The notes under the pieces are model-generated. The model had not been told where the DNA came from. It did not search any database and saw only the letters and a list, made by a program, of their open reading frames with translations. The position numbers and the translations under genes are program-made. Shown one piece after another: positions 1-12,015 of a stretch of DNA of 64,000 nucleotides (position 1 is the first letter of the stretch; each line of letters starts with the position of its first letter). The DNA lies in assembly GCA_001632425.1 (NCBI GenBank), contig KV425620.1:6145-70144 (forward strand), given 5' to 3'. The stretch comes from Neolentinus lepideus HHB14362 ss-1 (lineage: Eukaryota > Basidiomycota > Agaricomycetes > Gloeophyllales > Gloeophyllaceae).

Positions 1-1848
1 CAATGTATACCTTCTGTACCGGTGCAGGCGACGAGGACTGGGCAAGCCTCTTAGGGTTTCGCCGTTCAATGATGCTATTAGTCGTCTGGGACATACACTC
101 AGGTCTGTCATCCCAAGCGTGTAGGCCAGCGAAGTCGGGAATAGCAAGTAGCTGAGCCTTCTTTGCTTTGAAGGAAATCGCTGTGTGAGTAGTGTGGTAG
201 AGTGAGTCTCAAGGTATATAACAAGAGAGCGGAGGACGATCTATACGTTCGGATATATCCAATGCGTTAAGAACCTTGGATGTATGTGTCTTTTTGCTCA
301 GAACGCTTGAATCTGAGGTTGACTCAGGACGACCATGTCGGACCGGTGTCGAAGGTGATTCGATATATGAATACTCTACTGTACCAGAGGAATCATACGA
401 GGGCATAATAGAGGCGAAAGCTTTCCTAGCATGTGCCAGCTCGATATCTCCCGGTCCACCTATGGCTTCTCTCTGTGACTTGCTACCGATCCCCAGACCT
501 TTGGCTAGAGCGGAATCGAGGCGCTGCTTTCCAAAATAACATTTCTGAACCCGACTTGCGTGATCTTTCAGACGAGCACGAGCAGCGTTCCTGTAAATTA
601 AGTTCAGCTGGCGTGATGCAAAAATCGATGTTGCACCTGAACCTTTTGCCACCCATGTAGTTCGCACCAGCCATGGCTCAAGAACCGAGGGAATGCTTTG
701 GTTATCAACACAAGTCACCGATCTCGTAAACAGGACTGAAATCGGGCAGACACCTTAAAGCAAACGGTGCAGCAAACTCCGATCCGAGTCGCACTTCAGT
801 CCATATTTGCACATATTTGCATCCTGTGGCAAAACGACCGACGTCGAGCCTCGTCGAGCTCCTTGGATCAAAGTACTGTGCATGCGCACTACAGTGACTT
901 TCCCCTCACTTGCACAGCTGGCGCTGCTTCGTCGATCGATGTGAAGTGCTTGGTTCACTTCGGAGTGAACCGCTAACGTTTCCCTGTTTTCTCGGATGCT
1001 CTGTCCCCAATCAACCGGCCCAAGATAATCCAGGCCACCGTCGTATATATCACCCCCAGGTTCGAAAATTACAAACACAATCGCCACCAGAAAGTAGTCA
1101 GTTATATCCACTGAGAGCGAATACACCCCTTGGAATACCGGCAGTCTCGACACATCCGCCATGGCCAGACACATGCCAGGCGTATGTTGTTGCCGCATAT
1201 ACGACTGATGGAATTCCGATAGCAAGCCTCCGAGTTGCTCTCATGCATGCAGTTCAGCGCTCTTTCCCCATATCTCCTGGAGGCAGCCTTTCCACCGGAT
1301 CTCCGCTTAGGTGCCTGTGCAGAAACGACGCCCTCTCAGATCTCATCCGTCACAGCGGGTTGCACAAGCAAGACCGCGCGTTGAGGTGAAACCACTCAAA
1401 GCAGATGTTTAGGCAAGAACATCGTGCTGACTGCTTTCACGAGCGTGCTGTGCTTTTGTCACTGACTATATTTCATATGTACTCGTTTGGGCAATAGAAT
1501 CCACTTCAGCCAGGGAGGTGAATTGACGTTACTTACCTACACAGGATTCTCTCAGTCTTTGCGCCTCCTTGTTCGATTCGTCCGTCAATGCGGTCCCTCC
1601 AACATGAGCGTTTGAGCCTTGGCACGACCACTCGGGTGTATCGGCAAGCGGTTACCGGTCTCGGGAATTGAGCGCATCTGATATCTATATCCCACCATCC
1701 CAGGGGTCCATCAACAATTATACATCACTCGTGGGCTCTCGGACAACAAGCATAATGCCGGAATTCTCTTCGTGCTTACGGCAGAGAAGAGAGCAGACTG
1801 AGTGCAGTCGTCTTTCTCCTCCACCGTTACACGAGGCAGCGAGAAACC
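1..1848. other. No confident gene
   Basis: Open frames of 156-169 codons exist on the minus strand (209-718 and 755-1225) and one of 159 codons on the plus strand (910-1389). None resembles a family I know and none has convincing splice partners. The minus frame at 755-1225 has one hydrophobic stretch (about 1050-1115) that could be a membrane segment, so a decayed or partial membrane-protein gene is possible. The last bases before 1849 are the promoter and leader of the esterase gene. Confidence 0.4.
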
Positions 1849-4241
1849 ATGTTGCCCATAGCACTGCACTGCGCCACCTTCCTATTCTCTGTCTTGGGCC
1901 TCGTAAGCTGTCTACTGACGGGTGGCTCTGATTCCTTGGTTGTTAGCACCACTTCAGGGACGTTCAAGGGATTTTCGACCGGCAACGGGACGGAAAGATG
2001 GCTCGGGATACCGTATGCTCAGCCTCCAGTTGGGTCTCTACGCTTCAAGGCACCTGTTCCTATCACTAGTCCGGCTTCCGATATTGTGAACGCCACAAGC
2101 TTTGGCCTGGCCTGTCCCCAGGTGCCTTCCGCCATCTTGGGCGCTGCCATGGGGGAAGATTGCCTCAGTCTGAATGCGAGCTATTTTCTTGGCCGGCTGT
2201 TGCGCACTATGTAATGGTATCTTGTAGATTTGGCGGCCGGCAAACACCTCAGCTGATGCAGCGCTACCCGTGTTGGTTTGGTTCTATGTGAACTCATCGT
2301 CGTCCTATATGCTGTTTTTCCGTAACTGACTTCCTTGTAGGGTGGTGCTTATATGATTGGGTACGTACCTCTTGTCCGTTATGTCCGTGTTGACCACTGA
2401 TCATTCCATCAAGCGCGGCATCTGATCCATCATGGGACCCTACTCGTGAGAACAATTCAGACATTGGAACGTCACCTGCCATTCATATTATTCAACCTAG
2501 GCATCATTCAACGCAGTCTCATAACTGAGCAACCCATAATATTTGTGTCGTTGTAAGTGCATTGACGAGGGCTAGTGCTTGTCTCACACTGTCCAATATG
2601 ACATCACAGTAATTATCGGCTGAATACGTTCGGATTTGTAAGTATTGCCAATGGTTGACCCTCCGGCTTTTGATAATGATATCCTGGAGCTTGCGAGTCA
2701 GTATGTCGCGCCTGAAGACCTGAATTCGGGATTACTCGACCAAAGAGCGACATTGGTGTATATCCAACAAAATATAGCGGCTTTCGGCGGTGATCCAGCC
2801 AAGGTATTCATGACTAAACTGGAGCTTTGCGTGTGTAGATTTACTGACGAATGCCCAACAGGTCACGATATGGGGTCAGGTAGGAATTGTAGCAGAAACT
2901 CGCTGACGCCTGAATTTGACGAAAATAATGGGCGTAGTCTGCGGGTGCGGGCGGTGTCGCTACTCAACTGTTGTACCCTGCCAATCTACCTCTTTTCCGA
3001 GCTGTCATCATGGACTCTAACACTGGGCCATAGTAAGTCAGCTGTCTCTTGTCAGCATATGATCGCTGAGAAATACTATCTAGTAAGAGCTCACCTTTTG
3101 CCTTCCAGTATGACGAGCCAGGTAAGCCTTACGCTCGTCTCCTCAACGCCACGGGTTGTCCCGCGGGTCCGTCGTCATTCGCATGCTTACAGGCCGTCCC
3201 GTACGACGTATGACACGATGTTCTTAAGGGCGACTTCCGAAGCTCACATATCCATTCCGCATAGATTTTACTGAATATAAGTAACGCAATGACTTCCGCG
3301 ACGCTCAATACTCAACTTTGGCAACCTGCGGTGGGTCCTCCCGGAAGCTTGATCCCGGTAAGAGCCTCTACGAAGCTACTGTTTGGCGATTTTCTTCATG
3401 TGCCTGTGCTTGCTGGTACAAATGCAAGTGGTTTCTTTGCAGAACGATATGGACATCGCACATTCACGTTTGGTCTGTAGATGAACGAAGGGACCCTGTT
3501 CAGCGAGTCACTCTATGGCGTGAATGTATCTTCATCGGCAGAGACTGCAGCCCTCAATACCTTCATTGGAGAGTTGGTTCTCGATAATCGAACGCTAACT
3601 CCAGATGTCTTGGCTACTATTGATGCCTTGTACCCCGCTGATGACGGCAATCTGGGAGGGGTGCACCACACTGGTGATTCCCTGTTTGACAGGGCAGAGG
3701 CATATTACACGGACGATTTCTTCTTGTCAGCCAGACGACTGTTATTCGAGAACGCCGCACCTGTGCAACCCGTCTATGGCTACTGGTTCACCGAGTTCAT
3801 CCCCGGTAACAATCCGGCTCTCGGAGGTGGGCATTCTTTCGACTTTCTGTTCTTGACTGATCCTTGGAATACGATAGTGTATCACGGTTCTGAATTGTCC
3901 TTAATATTTGGTCCTGTGCCGAATCCTATCGAGAATGATTTCGCGAACATCATGACGGACCATTACATCACGTTTATCAACACTTTGGACCCTGGTCGTG
4001 AGTCTGAACGTATCAACCTGTCGAAAGTGGCTGAAACATCATCACAGCGGAGTGGCCTCAATACGACGTTGCTTACCCAACTGTGCTACAGCTAATGAGG
4101 GACAACATCACCATTCTACCTGATAGTGAGTAGCTGCGTGCGCCAAGTGCATGAATTTACTGAGATATTCCGATAGCTTGGAGTTTGACATCGACAGATT
4201 TCTTCAATTCCGAATATGTTCTCAACCAGTTCGAGAAATGA
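1849..4241 (+). CDS. Secreted type-B carboxylesterase/lipase, 15 exons
   Basis: Alpha/beta-hydrolase of the carboxylesterase type B family, 545 residues, expected to hydrolyse carboxylic esters outside the cell. Exons: 1849-2175, 2228-2287, 2341-2360, 2414-2445, 2501-2552, 2610-2637, 2690-2803, 2862-2879, 2938-3032, 3084-3207, 3265-3423, 3481-3826, 3878-3997, 4048-4125, 4177-4241; the sum is a multiple of three. The N-terminus is a hydrophobic signal peptide. Family landmarks appear in order: IPYAQPPVG, GEDCLSLN, VWFYGGAYMIG (oxyanion hole), NYRLNTFGF, LLDQRATL, TIWGQSAGAG (nucleophile Ser), TNMNEGTLF (acidic residue), YHGSELSLIFG (catalytic His) and a C-terminal FFNSEYVLNQFEK. Two introns (2176-2227 and 3424-3480) start with GC instead of GT; the one at 3424 ends in an in-frame TAG if read through. 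The start was chosen because it directly precedes the signal peptide. Substrate cannot be told from sequence. Confidence 0.93.
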
Positions 4242-4526
4242 CCTAGACATATATGACAAAGCTTGCTGCTTGTGCGGCGTGTCTTGGAGGGAGGAGACGT
4301 ATTCTACTCCATTATGTACTATACCATTCCTTAAATGACTAATAGTACTCATCGTTATCGAGCTGTTAAGCATGAACGAGTGTCTAAGGTGTATAGTACT
4401 TGATTGCCATCTAGTAGAGCAGTATCGACGGTGTTTGCCGTACACAGCCTTCTGACCACCACCTACATACATTTTCAACTTGCGCTGTACTGCTATACCT
4501 TTTTTGTGCGAGGATCTACCCCAGCC

Positions 4527-6653
4527 ATGTCCGAGACTCATCCGGAAGAGCTAGACGAGGGAGACATTGGACTGTATACTTATTCCGCTCGTTCTCAACC
4601 ACAACTTGCTCAGGAGTCCACCGTTCCGGAGAATGGATCTGGTGGGCCAAAATCGATGCTAGCGCTGGAGTTGCCTAGGATGCGCCTACATTCCCCTGCT
4701 AGGTCCAGAACTCTGCCCCGGGCACATCGAAGGTCGTCCCAGAATGCGACCCCGCAGCTAGAGCCGGATGAGCTGTCCAGGGTGCGGAGATGGATCTTGG
4801 GATTTGCTACTGGTATGGAATGCGTTTATGCGATATAGACTCTCAGAGATTGAGTGCTGCTAAATTCGAAAGTGAATTTCGATTTGGAGTTTGGTCCCAC
4901 AGTCGAGTCAGTCTACCCGTATGTATGGCTATCGCCTTCTGAGTCGGATAACATGTGCGTTACCCTCCTTGCCGTGGTCATCCTACGCGATGTAAACCAT
5001 TTGTAGTGCTTTTTCGTCTTTCCCAGACTGTCCACAGTTTGAGGAAGGCACTCAATCGCATTCTTTTCGACTCCGCGACAATACTGTAACTAGACATACC
5101 CGACCCGGGCATGTTGACCGTCCACCTCCCATCGACGGATTTCTCTACGGTTTCTCGCATTTTTCTCAGTACAAGGATACCTCGTCCAAGCGAGGATACT
5201 CTCAGGTGATTCACCAAGCCGGGACGTATTAACGTTCCGCCACCGCTGACCGTTATAGGACCACAGCGGTCCCTCGTCATCCTGACACATCACCCATACC
5301 CCGCTTTATTTTACGCAGTGATAAATATTCTCGGACCGCTCTATTCTCAACATCGTCATGCAATGCTGGAAACCGCGTGTCACAACATAGCGAACTGGTA
5401 AGTCATTGCATGCGTTTGTTTCGATCATGCCGTTGACCTGGCCAACCAAGATAGGCCAGATCCGGTGAATGGGGCAAGCCTCGAGTTGGGTTTTCTCGGA
5501 TCCGTCTTTCAAGTCAATTTGCCCGGGAACAGCAACGAGCAACAATTATCAGACACCGGTACTTCGGTCGAGAAACTTGTACCCCACCGAGTAAGTCTGG
5601 GGCTGGGTTATTTTGAAGGCCTAGGCGTCATTAATGAGTTCCATGTTTAGATCCTCGCTGCTACGGCGCCGTCCTCTCTGCAGATCATCACAATTCTGGA
5701 AGAATTACTATCACACCTGTGGTCAATATGGGAGTGTGTCGTCCTCTGCGAACCCATTTTGATCTATGCCCCGTCGCCCAATGTAACCAGCGAAGTTGCT
5801 TGGTGGCTACGGGATATCATCCGCCCTGTGAGATCCGTGCCGGACATCATTACTTGCGAATGTTACTGATCGACTATGACTAGATACCCCTTTCAGGCGA
5901 TTTTCGTCCTTATTTCACAATACATGATCAGGATCATTCCGACATCGTGAACAAAATGCCGCCCAAGGCGGGCCTTATAATTGGCATTACCAACCCCCTG
6001 GTCGAAAGAGCGTGCAAGCACTGGCCGCATCTTTTGAGTTTAGGATGTAATAGAAGGTACCCACGCAGTAACCTTACTTCTAACTTACGCTTATTCGCAC
6101 CCGCAGTCAACGCACCGGCCATGCACAGGTACGGGAGAAGGACTTGGCAGGGCCCAAGCCTGGATGGACAACAAAGACACATAACCGTTACACATCAAAG
6201 GATCGGGCGCTTCTGAAGAAAGTTGAAGACGCCTGCCACGGCGATGACCGGCTAAGTGCGAAACGCTGCGTCGTTTTCATATCGATTGACATTGTACCCT
6301 GACCTCACCGAAACTTTACAGAGATGGAAGCATCGTTGGCTCTTCGGCGTCATTTCGGTTCTAGAACGAATGAATTACTCGTTCCTCTTCACAGATACCT
6401 CAATACTTTGATACCCTCGCTGGCTGCCCAGTCGTCACCTTCGATGTATACCCAGCGAAAACTGAAGCCATTCAGTACGAAGGACTTTCTCACCTCTCTC
6501 AAAGCGAACGGGTCGCCCTTGCCCTTTCGGTCCGCTAGTCGCCGATCAGAGTTTTATTCTCGATGGTTGCGGACTCCAGCTTTTGGACTCTGGCTGGCCC
6601 AGCAGGAGGAAGTGGTCGAGGAAGCTTTAAGGGATTCCCCACATCGTCATTGA
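4527..6653 (+). CDS. DENN domain protein, DENND6 (FAM116) type
   Basis: 554-residue protein, homologous to DENND6/FAM116, whose animal members are exchange factors for Rab GTPases in endosomal recycling. Exons: 4527-4812, 4873-4954, 5007-5205, 5267-5397, 5455-5590, 5651-5827, 5884-6056, 6107-6255, 6322-6653 (sum divisible by three). After a variable, charged N-terminus of about 90 residues come the family's landmarks: VNFDLEFGPTVESVYP, FSSFPDC, SKRGYSQRSLVILTHHPYP, WPDPVNGASLELGFLGSV, WECVVLCEPILIYAPSP, DFRPYFTIHD, GITNPLVERACKHWPH, and a C-terminal helical part with LRRHFGSRTNELLVPLHRY. An upstream in-frame ATG at 4404 is possible, but 4527 opens the acidic N-terminus usual for fungal members. 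A complete cDNA would settle the start. The Rab partner is not predictable here. Confidence 0.9.
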
Positions 6654-6952
6654 CACCTGCTCCTCTCACCGCTCGCCCGGGTGTCTTGTACTTGGTTTGC
6701 TGGTCTTGAGTTGTTTCCTCTTGTTTCCTCTTATTTCCCCTCAATTACATAACGAGGGATGCATAGGGATGCATGAGGGGCTGAGGTCTAGGCCTGTGCC
6801 ACCAATGTAAATAATATCAAACAAATGAAGTGGCGTACCGAGCAGTGCTCATCCAGCCGACTAACTCTTGTTTCCGACTCCCATTTCCCATCTGCTGAAT
6901 CACACACTGTACGACACTTACGACTTGTTTCGGCTCGTAATTCTGGCCCTTT

Positions 6953-8576
6953 ATGTCCAGTTTCACTGCGCTCATGGCGCTGAGCGCCTCTCAGACCAAG
7001 GAGAATGAGCAGATGGTGCAGAATACGCTTGCCGAGCGCCGCAAACGCGAGGAGGTGAAACGGAAGGAATTAGAGCGAAAGGAGCGGATAGAGAAGGAAC
7101 GAGAAGCCAAGATACGTCTGAGGAAGCTCGAGGAGCAGAACAGAGAGAAAGAGCGGCAGGAAAGGCTTGAGAAGGAGAGGCGCGCTAAAGAGGAGGAACT
7201 ACGACGACGGGAGGAGGAGCAGCGCATGGCGCTCATGTATGGGCCGAAGAAATCCAAGCTCGAGTATCCCGCGACGAACCCTGCTAGTCGGGATGAGCTA
7301 CGGAGACAACGGCTTCCGTCGCCTGACGAGTCTTCAGGCCCGTCGGCTCTGACACGTGAGGAGAAGCGTCAGCGCAAGATGGCGCTCGAGTTCCGCAGGT
7401 CGTACGGGGCGTCGAAGCGCTCCTCTCATGGTTCAGGATATGGCAAGGCGGGCAGGGTCCTACCGGGTGGCGCAATCGACATGACAACCGCGACGCCGAG
7501 CTCCTCGGGATCAGGAGAAGGTGGCATTCATCAGTCGGTGAAAGCTCGTTTAGCTGCCATTCCGAACACGTTGACAAAGCTCAATGTCAATAAACGAGAC
7601 ACCCGAACTATTGACGAGATCCTACAGGACCGAGCCAAGGAGCGAGAGTCTAAGGTTCTTGCTGGGGACCAGGCCCGTGAATTCAATGACTGGTTTGGAA
7701 CGTCCAAGAAGAAGGAGAAGGCAAGCAATGGTTCTGCTACACCACTTACGGGGTCCAATACGCCCTCACAAGCGCGATCTACTAGTAAGTCGGAGATGAT
7801 GTACTCACTGTCCGCTTGGGTGATTGACTCACCGCCTGATCCATATTCTATATACTCAGAATCTGCCTCACCGGGGCTCTTCTCGGACTCTGGCTCAGCT
7901 CCGGCGCTAGTTAAGAAATCTGTCCCCGCGAAAGCATCACCTGCACCCGCGTCCTTAGCTAAAACAAATACGGCGCCGGCGACCAAGTCCTCTGCAGCGT
8001 CTAAATCAAGCGTGACTCGGCCAGCTCCTCTAGATATGAAGTCGTTACCGTCTATGCGAGCCACTGCCGGCGGCGCAAAGACGCCTACCTCCGTAGTCAA
8101 GGCCACGTCCTCCACGAAGCTGTCTGCGTTATCTGCGACCACAAGTAGACAAGTTGCGTCCAGTTCCACGATTTCGAAGAAGCGACCACGTTCCCCATCA
8201 TACACCCCCTCTCCCTCGCCGCCTCCTTCAAACAAGAAGCGTGCCATGTCCTCTGGGCCGATGCGAGGCCCGTCAGACCTGAGCTCCGAGATTTGGAAGA
8301 TCTTCGGTAAAGATAGGAGTTCGTATATGGACCGGGAGGTTTACAGTGACGATGAGGACATGGAAGTTGATGCGAGCTTCCTGGAGCGGGAGGAGGCCCG
8401 CAGGTCAGTTGCGATATGTTCTACATCATGACCCATGAAATTAATCTTTATACAGTGCTCGTATAGCCAAGAAAGAAGACGAGCTCGCTTTACAAGAAGA
8501 AATGCGGCGCGAAGAAGAGAAGCGACGCAAGAAGAAGGAAAGAGACGTGCGCGAGCGAGCTTCGGGGAGAAATTAG
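6953..8576 (+). CDS. SPT2: SPT2 chromatin protein
   Basis: Homologue of SPT2, the histone H3/H4-binding chromatin protein that acts behind elongating RNA polymerase II in the nucleus. The N-terminal 90 residues after the first 20 are almost pure Lys/Arg/Glu and form a long coiled coil; a Ser/Pro/Thr/Ala-rich low-complexity middle follows (about residues 250-440). The diagnostic SPT2 C-terminus is present: IWKIFGKDRSSY, then an acidic SDDEDMEVDASFL, then a basic helix. The last exon (8456-8576) is joined across a 52 nt intron (8404-8455) and ends in KKKERDVRERASGRN. A 75 nt stretch (7785-7859) has GT and AG ends, is a multiple of three and has no stop, so it may be spliced (498 residues) or retained (523 residues). 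Confidence 0.9.
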
Positions 8577-10014
8577 AGCGATCTACGTTCCGCTGCCATT
8601 ATCAGTCAACATTATCATACGGTGCGTTCTATCGTATACTTATCGACATATGGATGGAACAGGCATAAATGTGGAGCCTTCTGGTATTGTTAAACTCGCA
8701 TTCAGACATGGACTAAACCCAGACTCACGGTGTATCATCTCAATGGCATGTACTCTTCGATCTACAACTTTAGCTTTGGTTTCGTTTCTACCATAACAGA
8801 CGCATGTATATATTAGGAAGCGCGCAATAATCACGCATTATGGTACGGTGTAGGTCCGCTGAGATAAGATGAGTAAACCCCGCCGATGTAGTGCGTGCCA
8901 CGTCTATGAGTACATTACAGGCTGAACTGTAGTCTTTGCCAGTCTAGTCGCTGTCCCTGATGCGTCCGCCCACATCGTGGCGTTAGTGGCGGGAAGTATT
9001 GATCAGACCCGGGGCGGCAGGGAGTCCAGGATTTGAGCTGTTGCCGCTCGCTTGGGAGACTCTGAATCCTATCTGTGCGAGTTTTTCGGAGCAAATACAG
9101 TGAGTGATGGACTACTCCACCTTTCGTCTTGTTGAGAGAGGTGTCAATCACAAACTTCACTCCAGAGCGGTGTATCCACCTTGTTAGAGAGCTGCTAAGA
9201 CATTACCCGGTCATACAGTGAGTGCGCCAATGTTAGCATCTAGATCTGTGACGCAGCTGACTAGGCGCACAGCTCTTCATCGCGCTCTCGGCGAAACCAC
9301 GCCACACAAGTAGGTCTCTTGAATATTGCCACGCGGCACCAGACATAGGCTATCCAGACACTAGATGGGTTTGATATATGGTGCTCGGCATCCATAGCGA
9401 TGCAGAATAATATGGAAATGGACTATCGATATCGTCTTGAAGCTGTGTTTTAGCGAAAACGCAAGACATAAAAAGGCGCGTTTCACGAAATCGTTATGCA
9501 CCCGAGACAGGCTTACTCATCTACCTTCCGTTGGTCGTTCATTCTGGTGCTGGCAAGTGGTTATCTTCGCTCACTAGTATCGTACGTCAGACTTTCCGGA
9601 GCTCAATCCCCACGTCCGACTATCATTCTATCGCCTGAACAGTAGCGTGAATCGGCCATCGTTTTGCAAAGCTGCTATGATGCCGTCACTTTGCCACCTC
9701 CCGTGAAGCAGTGCCAAATCAGCTGGAGGGCCGTGAAATTGTTGAATATATGCACTGCTATAGGTTATTGGTCGTTGTGGTGACTCGGACATCAACCTCC
9801 AGAACCATATTTTGTTCAGGCCAAGGTACCGAGACATTTTTCTTATATTTTCGATGACTCTGGGAAAGACATTTGTCGGCGATATTTCCAACAACAGCAC
9901 TGATTTTCTGGAAAGTCCGGTGATATAGTGCTAAAGCGCCAACTCCAGGAAGACCAAAATTCATATCTCGGTCAATTTTGAGGTTTTTGAAATATTAGCA
10001 ACACTGTCCACACC
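8577..10014. other. Gene-poor stretch, no confident gene
   Basis: Contains the 3' end of the SPT2 transcript and then only short open frames, the longest about 90 codons (9628-9900, minus). I see no recognisable domain, no plausible exon chain and no long repeat. The region leads into transposon-derived sequence from about 10015. Confidence 0.45.
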
Positions 10015-11047
10015 AGACCGGCCTAAATTAGACCGGTAATCGATTGTTTTTGTACTTTCGACCGGTAAGTGGTCGAATAAGGTCGAAACAGGTTTCGACT
10101 GAAAACCGGTTGAAATTACGATCTGGGCACTTGGTACGATGAATGGTCGAAATTTGTCTGTTGATGCAACACGGTTATCGTGGGAATGCCAGTATCGGAC
10201 TTAAGAAATGGACGCGCAAGGACACACTCTTGTTCATCTTGCCTCTGCCTACCATCCGTGACGCCTTGAGGCTCTACGGCCATCTCATTCCTCTTTGCCG
10301 CGACTCTCATAGAGTGTCTAGTATGCAGGTATGCTGTGTCATTCATGATTTATCTTTGCTCATCAGGTCTATGCACAGAGACCAGTCGCACTGGACATGC
10401 ATATGACGGGTCATGGGTTTATAGGTATGTATGTATACTCTAGCCATTTCTCTTGAGCTCCTTGATATGGTGAACTTATGCTTATGGACCCAGAAGCCCT
10501 TTAGCTGCCTTATGATATATTGTGAGTATATACAAACATCGTAACCTGTTTTACTGATCTTCAAGTACTAATCATAGGATGGCCAATTTCTACCATAGAT
10601 ACGAACCTCGGGGACTCTGTAAGTGCAATGTCTACCTCATGCTAGCTAATGACAAACATATAGGGGTACTTTCTGCGGGGGGAGGCTGGGTTGTTTAAGG
10701 GCTCGGACTTAAGCATGAGGTTCAGGCTCTAGTAGATGAGGGTTGGGATGTCGGGATGTATGTATTGACCTGTACATGTACATTATATACCCAATGCATG
10801 GCTTTTCCTATATACAAATTGGCTGGAATATCAGGAAGGAATAGGTTGTACATGAACAGATCAAAATAGACTGCTGAACGGTCGAATCCAGCCAAATCCC
10901 GCCGTTTTCGCACCGGCCGAAACTACTCATTTGCCGGCCTAATTTGATTCGGTAATTTCGTACAGTTAAAGGTTCACTTTCGACCAGTTGACGACCGGAA
11001 TTCATCCGTTTAGTGGTCGGAACTGTCGGTTGAATTTAGGCCGGTCT
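10015..11047. mobile_element. Candidate non-autonomous DNA transposon remnant
   Basis: The 15-mer AGACCGGCCTAAATT at 10015-10029 is exactly inverted at 11033-11047, so the two ends face each other over 1,033 bp. A diverged direct copy of the left end lies inside at about 10929-10957 (CGGCCTAATTTGATTCGGTAAT) and shares the same downstream ACTTTCGACC block as the left end. Many short GACCGG and GGTCGAA motifs lie next to both ends, as is usual for subterminal transposase-binding sites. No transposase frame is present. I cannot find a clean target-site duplication, so superfamily is open; it may be one element, or a small 120 bp element (10929-11047) beside a solo end. Confidence 0.5.
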
Positions 11048-11264
11048 CACGTACCCAGAGCAATATGTCAAATCGTCTTTGAGTGCCGGTACTGGCCTTA
11101 CCGAGGTTAAACGTGACATCTCAACCGGGTCTTTGGCAGTTCAGTATCCGAGAGTGGTCTTGTTTTGGTCTTGGATTCAAGATCCAAGGTCGACCCGAGG
11201 AAGACCAAAAGTCGCATGCAAGTCAAATGTGCATTTTCCTAGGCTAGTGTATATTATGGATAGC

Positions 11265-11272
11265 GCTGGCAG
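11265..11272. repeat. Target-site duplication, left copy
   Basis: GCTGGCAG directly abutting the left inverted repeat of the hAT-type element; identical to 12008-12015. Confidence 0.87.
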
Positions 11273-12007
11273 TAGTGTTGGACACTAAGTGAAGTCGAAG
11301 TCCTTCAAAGTGTGATTGCGACACACTTCGTTTTCTCGAAGTCACTTCAAAGGCACGTCGAAGACTTTGCGAAGTCTGTGGCGCACGGCACCTGGAATTC
11401 CCACGGCTGTGGCAGCCCTCCCGAGCATATTCTCCCGTCCACAAATCTGAATTATTGTGATGTGTATGGTACAGAATAAATGTAGAAAATATTCTACTCA
11501 TTCTAATCGTCATTTGGAAGGTACTCTTCAAAGAAGCGAGCTAAAATATCAATATGGTCGCCCAAAAGAAGGCCTTGGACCTTCTCCTTGACTGTTCAAA
11601 GTATCATTTCCAGGCCTAGGTACGTTTGTCGATGGCCAACCGGTAGTGGTGATAGTGCCAAGTGAACACTGAGAGTCTAATGAGCAAATGCAAGTCTCGG
11701 GGGTGTCGCAAAAAACAGGCTGGGGTGGCCATCGGGACGGATAGCGCACTAGTAAAGCTCACACATATTTATTAGCAATTTCTTGGAATTCCTGGAATTT
11801 TCGTTCAGCCGGTAAGCGAGACGCAACGAGTCTAGCCGTCCACGTACACGTGCGACGTTTTCCAGTTATGTGCATCACGTGACTATTATCAACACTTTGC
11901 AAAGTCTTCGAAGCGACTGATGATGACTTCAAAGCTGTACGAAGTCATAGAAATCTTAAAGTGGATTGAAGTCGACTTCGAAGGGCTTCACTTAGTGTCC
12001 AAAACTA
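11273..12007. mobile_element. hAT-type non-autonomous element (MITE-like)
   Basis: A 735 bp element with terminal inverted repeats starting TAGTGTTGGACACTAAGTG on the left and, read on the opposite strand, TAGTTTTGGACACTAAGTG on the right (one mismatch over 22 bp). It is bounded by a perfect 8-bp target-site duplication, GCTGGCAG, at 11265-11272 and 12008-12015. An 8-bp duplication and TIRs opening with TAG-G are hallmarks of the hAT superfamily. The inside is full of GAAGTC and CTTCGAAG motifs near both ends and has no transposase, so it needs an autonomous hAT elsewhere to move. The nearly intact ends suggest a fairly young insertion. Confidence 0.87.
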
Positions 12008-12015
12008 GCTGGCAG
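12008..12015. repeat. Target-site duplication, right copy
   Basis: GCTGGCAG directly abutting the right inverted repeat of the hAT-type element; identical to 11265-11272. The empty site would read through this octamer once. Confidence 0.87.

Noticed and set aside
3289..3480. Stop codon (TAG at 3478-3480) as a nonsense mutation in the esterase
   Set aside because: The TAG is the last triplet of a 57 nt GC-AG intron; splicing restores the conserved TN-MNEG junction.
7531..8247. 238-codon minus-strand frame inside SPT2
   Set aside because: Antisense shadow of the Ser/Ala-rich middle of SPT2.
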